Below are positions 60,951 to 64,000 of a stretch of 64,000 nucleotides of DNA, one piece after another (positions within the stretch are counted from its first letter, which is position 1; the number at the start of each line of letters is the position of its first letter). The notes beneath the pieces were generated by a model. The model saw only the letters and a list, made by a program, of their open reading frames with translations. It was not told the origin of the DNA and made no database searches. Source of the stretch: Treponema vincentii (lineage in GTDB: Bacteria > Spirochaetota > Spirochaetia > Treponematales > Treponemataceae). The DNA lies in the NCBI RefSeq assembly GCF_010365865.1, contig NZ_CP048020.1, positions 372,001 through 436,000 of the forward strand, given 5' to 3'. The position numbers were made by a program, and so were the translations under genes.

Positions 60951-62078
60951 TTATCTAATCGTTTCCAAATAAGCAAGCGTTTCTTCGGCTGTTTTTTTCC
61001 AACTGTATTGCTCTACCCATTTTATTCCGGCATCGATTAATTTCTGACGCCGTTCTTTATTTGCGCCGGTAGTATCGTTGATAAGATCGCCGATGAGTGT
61101 AGCTATCTCTTCCGGTTTATCGGGTTCAAAATAGCACGTACAGTCGCCTGCGATTTCGGGCAATGCACCTGCACGGACACAGGCTGTCGGAATACCGCAA
61201 GCCATTGCTTCAATTACCGGCAAACCAACCCCTTCGACGGGAGAAGGAAATACACATAGGTCGGCAGCAGAATAAAGCAGCGGGAGATTTTCATGTGGGA
61301 AATATCCGGTGAGCAGAATATCCGATGCAAAGGGTGACCGAAGGACAGCCTGATGCACCTGTTCTGCCTGTTCGCCATCCGCACCGGCAATTACCAGCCG
61401 ATGTGGAGCCTTCGTTTTTTGCTTAAAGATAGAAAAAGCATTAATCAGCTCAATATGTCGTTTTTCCGGATGAATAATCCGCGATGCGTAAATGATATAC
61501 GGGCGCCGAATCGCAAAGGGCTTAATCATCAGTGCCTCTTGTGCCTGCAGGTTATGCGGATGAAACAGATCGGTATCAATTCCATTGTGAATAACCTGTA
61601 TTTTATCTTCTGAAACACCGTTTTTAAGCAGATTATTCTTGATATAGTTACTCGGGCTGATGATTCCTTTGGCAGACTTAAGCGTTAATTTGGAAACAAA
61701 TGACGATATGTTTTTTAAGTATCCTTGAGCATTATCCGTAAGGATATTTTGCATAACGAGGACTGCGGGAACTTCAAAACGCATGGGCAATAGTTTTGTT
61801 CCCGATGGAAATAAAACAATGTCATATTGCTGCTTACGGGCAAAGGTATTAAAAGAAAGGCGATGCCATGTTTGTTCCGCGAAGGCGGAATCCCCTACGG
61901 AAACACAGGTGTACCTGACACCTTCAACGCCCGATGTATAGGTATATTTATCCAACTCGTGTCCGAAAAGCTGAATGCTGTGTTCGGTTTTTGGCAAGTT
62001 ATGTACTAATGAAAGAATGTAAGCTCCGATTCCCGACCTGCCGTGATCGCATCCGAACGTATCAATCCCTATTTTCAA
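60951..62078 (-). CDS. Glycosyltransferase family 4 (GT-B fold)
   Basis: A 375-residue retaining glycosyltransferase: MKIGIDTFGCDHGRSGIGAYIL at the start, SPSNYIKNNLLKNGVSEDKIQVIHNGIDTDLF, IIYASRIIHPEKRHIELINAF, and the donor-site EGVGLPVIEAMACGIP (E-x7-E). Start TTG 62078 is preceded by AGAGGC. It probably helps build a surface glycan or glycolipid. The gene starts opposite the helicase gene, in the divergent region 62079-62156. Confidence 0.87.
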   Translation of the reverse strand: MKIGIDTFGCDHGRSGIGAYILSLVHNLPKTEHSIQLFGHELDKYTYTSGVEGVRYTCVSVGDSAFAEQTWHRLSFNTFARKQQYDIVLFPSGTKLLPMRFEVPAVLVMQNILTDNAQGYLKNISSFVSKLTLKSAKGIISPSNYIKNNLLKNGVSEDKIQVIHNGIDTDLFHPHNLQAQEALMIKPFAIRRPYIIYASRIIHPEKRHIELINAFSIFKQKTKAPHRLVIAGADGEQAEQVHQAVLRSPFASDILLTGYFPHENLPLLYSAADLCVFPSPVEGVGLPVIEAMACGIPTACVRAGALPEIAGDCTCYFEPDKPEEIATLIGDLINDTTGANKERRQKLIDAGIKWVEQYSWKKTAEETLAYLETIR

Positions 62079-62156
62079 AATAAGCCTCTTTGCTTGTACG
62101 ATTTAAGTATTTTGATGATTGTAGCATTTACCGTAACAATATGCTATCCTTGCAAC

Positions 62157-63350
62157 ATGACTGAGTTTTCAGATTTGCCATTGTACCAACCTTTTGTTAA
62201 AACGCTTGTTGCCGGTGGGATTACAGAACCAACCCCTGTTCAAGAAAAAGTGATGCCGCTTGCCTTGGAAGGAAAAAGCGTTTTTTTTGAATCCGAAACC
62301 GGTACGGGTAAAACTTTTGCTTTTTTATTACCGCTCTTAACAAGACTGATGCAGGATGAGCAAAAGTCAACTGCTCCGCGTATTCTTATTTTAAGCCCTA
62401 CGGTAGAGCTTGCCTCTCAAATTAAAGAAGCGGCGGCTCAACTGCAAGGAACTGATACGAAATGTTTTAAGACACTGCTCTGTGTCGGCGGCAGTTCGTT
62501 AAAACGGCAAATAGACGGCTTAAAAGAAAAGCCTGCCGTAATTATCGGAACACCGGCGCGCATTTCCGATTTAATCGGGCTAAAGAAACTCAAGCTGCAA
62601 GAAATAAAGGCTGTAGTAATTGATGAAGCCGATCGCCAGCTTGCACGGGAAAGTAGAGACGCGCTGCAAGTCGTTCTTAGTGCGCTGCCGCAGGATGTGC
62701 AGGCGCTTGCTTGTTCGGCAACATTTAATGGAAAAAATATTGAGCTGCTTAACAGCTTTTTGCGGCGTTCAAAAACTGCTACAGCGCCGGAATATGTTTC
62801 GATTGCTCATACGGGAGTGCTTCAAAAGTCCATCGAACATTGGGCGCTTTTTAGCGATCGCCGGAGCAAAGCCGATACCTTGCGCGCACTGATCCATGCC
62901 TTGGGCAGTACAACATTGGACGACAGAAAAAAAATCCTTATTTTTACTGCGCCTGCACAGGAAGTTGAAACCCTCGCGCAAAAGCTGCAATATAAAAAGA
63001 TCGCTGCCGTGCCGTTATATGGTAAACTCGAAGGTTCCGAACGAAAACAAATTATCGCACGGTTTAGGTCGGGTAAAACGAGGATATTAATTACCAGCGA
63101 TCTGTCCGCCCGCGGACTCGATATTGCCGATATTGACTACATCGTGCAGATGCAGCTTTCCAAAGATACCGATGTTTTTGTGCACCGTGCGGGGCGTACT
63201 GGAAGGGCAGGGAAGAAAGGCATCAATATCGTTATTGGGGATGAATACGAACTGCGCATTTTGCGAGGTATCGAAAAAAAGTTAGGCATAACGGTATATC
63301 CCAAAATCCTCACTAACGGAAAGATCGAGTCTGCTGCAGAAAATGCATAG
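62157..63350 (+). CDS. DEAD-box RNA helicase
   Basis: An ATP-dependent RNA helicase of about 397 residues, starting MTEFSDLPLYQPFVKTLVAGGITEPTPVQ at ATG 62157; a longer frame from 62043 crosses the divergent start region. Motifs: Q motif TEPTPVQ, ESETGTGKT, TPAR, VIDEADRQ, SAT, LIFTAPAQE, and SDLSARGLDI with HRAGRTGRAG. A basic C-terminal tail as in CsdA or DbpA is lacking, so RhlE/SrmB-like. It may act in ribosome assembly or RNA decay. Confidence 0.92.
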   Translation: MTEFSDLPLYQPFVKTLVAGGITEPTPVQEKVMPLALEGKSVFFESETGTGKTFAFLLPLLTRLMQDEQKSTAPRILILSPTVELASQIKEAAAQLQGTDTKCFKTLLCVGGSSLKRQIDGLKEKPAVIIGTPARISDLIGLKKLKLQEIKAVVIDEADRQLARESRDALQVVLSALPQDVQALACSATFNGKNIELLNSFLRRSKTATAPEYVSIAHTGVLQKSIEHWALFSDRRSKADTLRALIHALGSTTLDDRKKILIFTAPAQEVETLAQKLQYKKIAAVPLYGKLEGSERKQIIARFRSGKTRILITSDLSARGLDIADIDYIVQMQLSKDTDVFVHRAGRTGRAGKKGINIVIGDEYELRILRGIEKKLGITVYPKILTNGKIESAAENA

Positions 63351-63360
63351 ATATGGAATT

Positions 63361-63620
63361 GGCTATTCCAGTATATTGCCTTCCGTAAGCCTTTTGAAAA
63401 TAGCCTGTTGCACAGTTGTACGTCCGTGCACAACTGTACAACGACGAGATTTGTGCATAGCCAAAATCTCGCTACTGGTTATCACACCGGACATCCATGG
63501 ACGTATTGATACGTTGAGGATTTTCAGTAGCGGCACGGATGCCGCTCGTATTAACCAGCAGCGATGTTTCGCTTGTGCGAAACTCGCCATTAAAAGTGTA
63601 CACGGATGTACACTTTTAAT
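63361..63620. repeat. Array of six or more hairpins between helicase gene and fabH
   Basis: GGCTATT/AATAGCC (63361-63405); TTGCACAGTTGT/ACAACTGTACAA (63408-63441); CGAGATTT/AAATCTCG (63445-63471); CTGGTTA/TAACCAG (63475-63558) enclosing CGTATTGATACG and GCGGCA-CGGA-TGCCGC; GTTTCGC-TTGT-GCGAAAC (63566-63583); ATTAAAAGTGTACA-CGGA-TGTACACTTTTAAT (63589-63620, 14 bp perfect). Two loops are CGGA. A 122-codon open frame can be read across this region, but the base pairing explains the sequence better than coding does. Confidence 0.75.
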
Positions 63621-63652
63621 GATAGATGTACCGTTTATTTGTAAAAGGAAGG

Positions 63653-63680
63653 TTGACAGCGCGGAATTAACAAATATACT
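63653..63680 (+). promoter_or_regulatory. Sigma-70 promoter before fabH
   Basis: TTGACA (63653-63658) and TATACT (63675-63680) with a 16-bp spacer. Transcription would begin near 63688 with a leader of about 83 bases, just after the hairpin array. Confidence 0.72.
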
Positions 63681-63770
63681 AAACTATTATAAACTGCATG
63701 GGAATATCTAATGCAACCGGCGTTAGAGACATTTGCAAGTTTTTTCTTTATTTATTATTGGAGAGCAATT

Positions 63771-64000
63771 ATGGCTATTGTTATTCGAGGATTGGGTAAA
63801 GCCCTCCCCTTAAAAGAGATGAAAAATACGGATTTTCCACCGGAGCTCGGCACATCGGATGAATGGATCCGAAGCCACACCGGTATCGGTTCACGCCGGA
63901 TCGCAGGCTCGGAGGACACAAGTGCATCGCTGGCGTACCAGGCTTGCCGGGATGCGCTTAAAAACAGTAAGATTTCCGAGCCTGTAGCGGCGGACAAAAT
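63771..64000 (+). CDS. fabH: 3-Oxoacyl-ACP synthase III (FabH), 3' truncated by window
   Basis: First 76 codons of the enzyme that starts fatty-acid synthesis from acyl-CoA and malonyl-ACP. The opening is MAIVIRGLGKALPLKE followed by LGTSDEWIRSHTGIGSRRIAGSEDTSASLAYQACRDAL, the conserved 'etsDeWI..rtGI..Rri' of FabH. A site GGAGAG lies before ATG 63771. The catalytic Cys region lies beyond the window. Confidence 0.86.
   Translation, partial: MAIVIRGLGKALPLKEMKNTDFPPELGTSDEWIRSHTGIGSRRIAGSEDTSASLAYQACRDALKNSKISEPVAADK

Noticed and set aside
63343-63711. 122-codon open frame across the hairpin array
   Set aside because: The region is explained by perfect stems with loops; there is no ribosome site and the sequence overlaps the fabH promoter.

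Overview
The window reads as a chromosomal segment of a host-associated Treponema (spirochaete). Genes are densely packed on both strands, most of the DNA looks near 45-50 % GC by eye, and the content fits the genus: FlgM, an Rnf-type electron-transport operon, a BMP-family ABC importer, Gld-like ABC genes, selenium use, and fermentation genes for keto acids and amino acids. A tryptophanase gene with a neighbouring transporter suggests an indole-positive species such as the T. vincentii/T. medium group; that species guess is inference.

Layout. 1-3.3 kb: biotin-carrying carboxylase subunit, a secreted GH3 glycosidase and a YafQ-type toxin-antitoxin pair. 3.5-3.8 kb: a small IscA/HesB-like selenoprotein with an in-frame UGA and a SECIS-like hairpin, which has no open reading frame if UGA is read as stop. 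4.1-6.2 kb: frameshifted ketopantoate reductase and a PfoR/EIIC-like membrane protein. 6.3-11.1 kb: a DUF1275 gene between inverted repeats, then a four-gene Gld-like ABC operon. 11.1-15.1 kb (minus strand): a long RarA, a lipoprotein and a beta-barrel. 15.2-20.6 kb (minus): rnfCDGEA without rnfB, headed by an unknown membrane protein. 20.6-24.3 kb (minus): DUF212, a SPOUT methyltransferase, a metal-ligand-free Fe-ADH homologue, flgM and a broken rsmI. 24.4-27.3 kb: zinc-ribbon membrane protein, yqeC-yqeB (selenium-dependent molybdenum hydroxylase maturation) and an Sfp-type transferase. 27.4-29.6 kb (minus): HDOD regulator and an orphan metal-type ABC ATPase. 30.1-35.3 kb: nfnA-nfnB-tnaA-tnaT. 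35.5-40.1 kb: BMP-type ABC importer. 40.2-47.5 kb: GPx, broken galK, two CNNM/CorC proteins, HdeD, PotD-like lipoprotein. 47.6-50.1 kb: ClpB. 50.4-55.1 kb: an AT-rich unknown 830-aa gene in one operon with a prokaryotic viperin, then a broken tatD. 55.1-64 kb: tRNA-Cys, FIST protein, aldehyde dehydrogenase, IclR regulator, RluA, a PLP-enzyme-like protein, GT4, a DEAD-box helicase and the start of fabH.

The two most interesting systems are (i) the viperin operon at 50.6-54.1 kb, where a strong promoter drives a viperin and a large unrecognised protein of foreign base composition, and (ii) a dispersed family of about 145-bp nested inverted repeats (four copies, all in the same orientation). In that family the pairing arms differ between copies but remain self-complementary, which is covariation expected of a folded RNA or DNA element. 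Two copies are followed by a second conserved hairpin module, and a separate array of hairpins lies upstream of fabH.

Four genes (panE-like, rsmI, galK, tatD) carry single-base frameshifts in short homopolymers. They may be real pseudogenes or sequence errors, and they are annotated here as broken.
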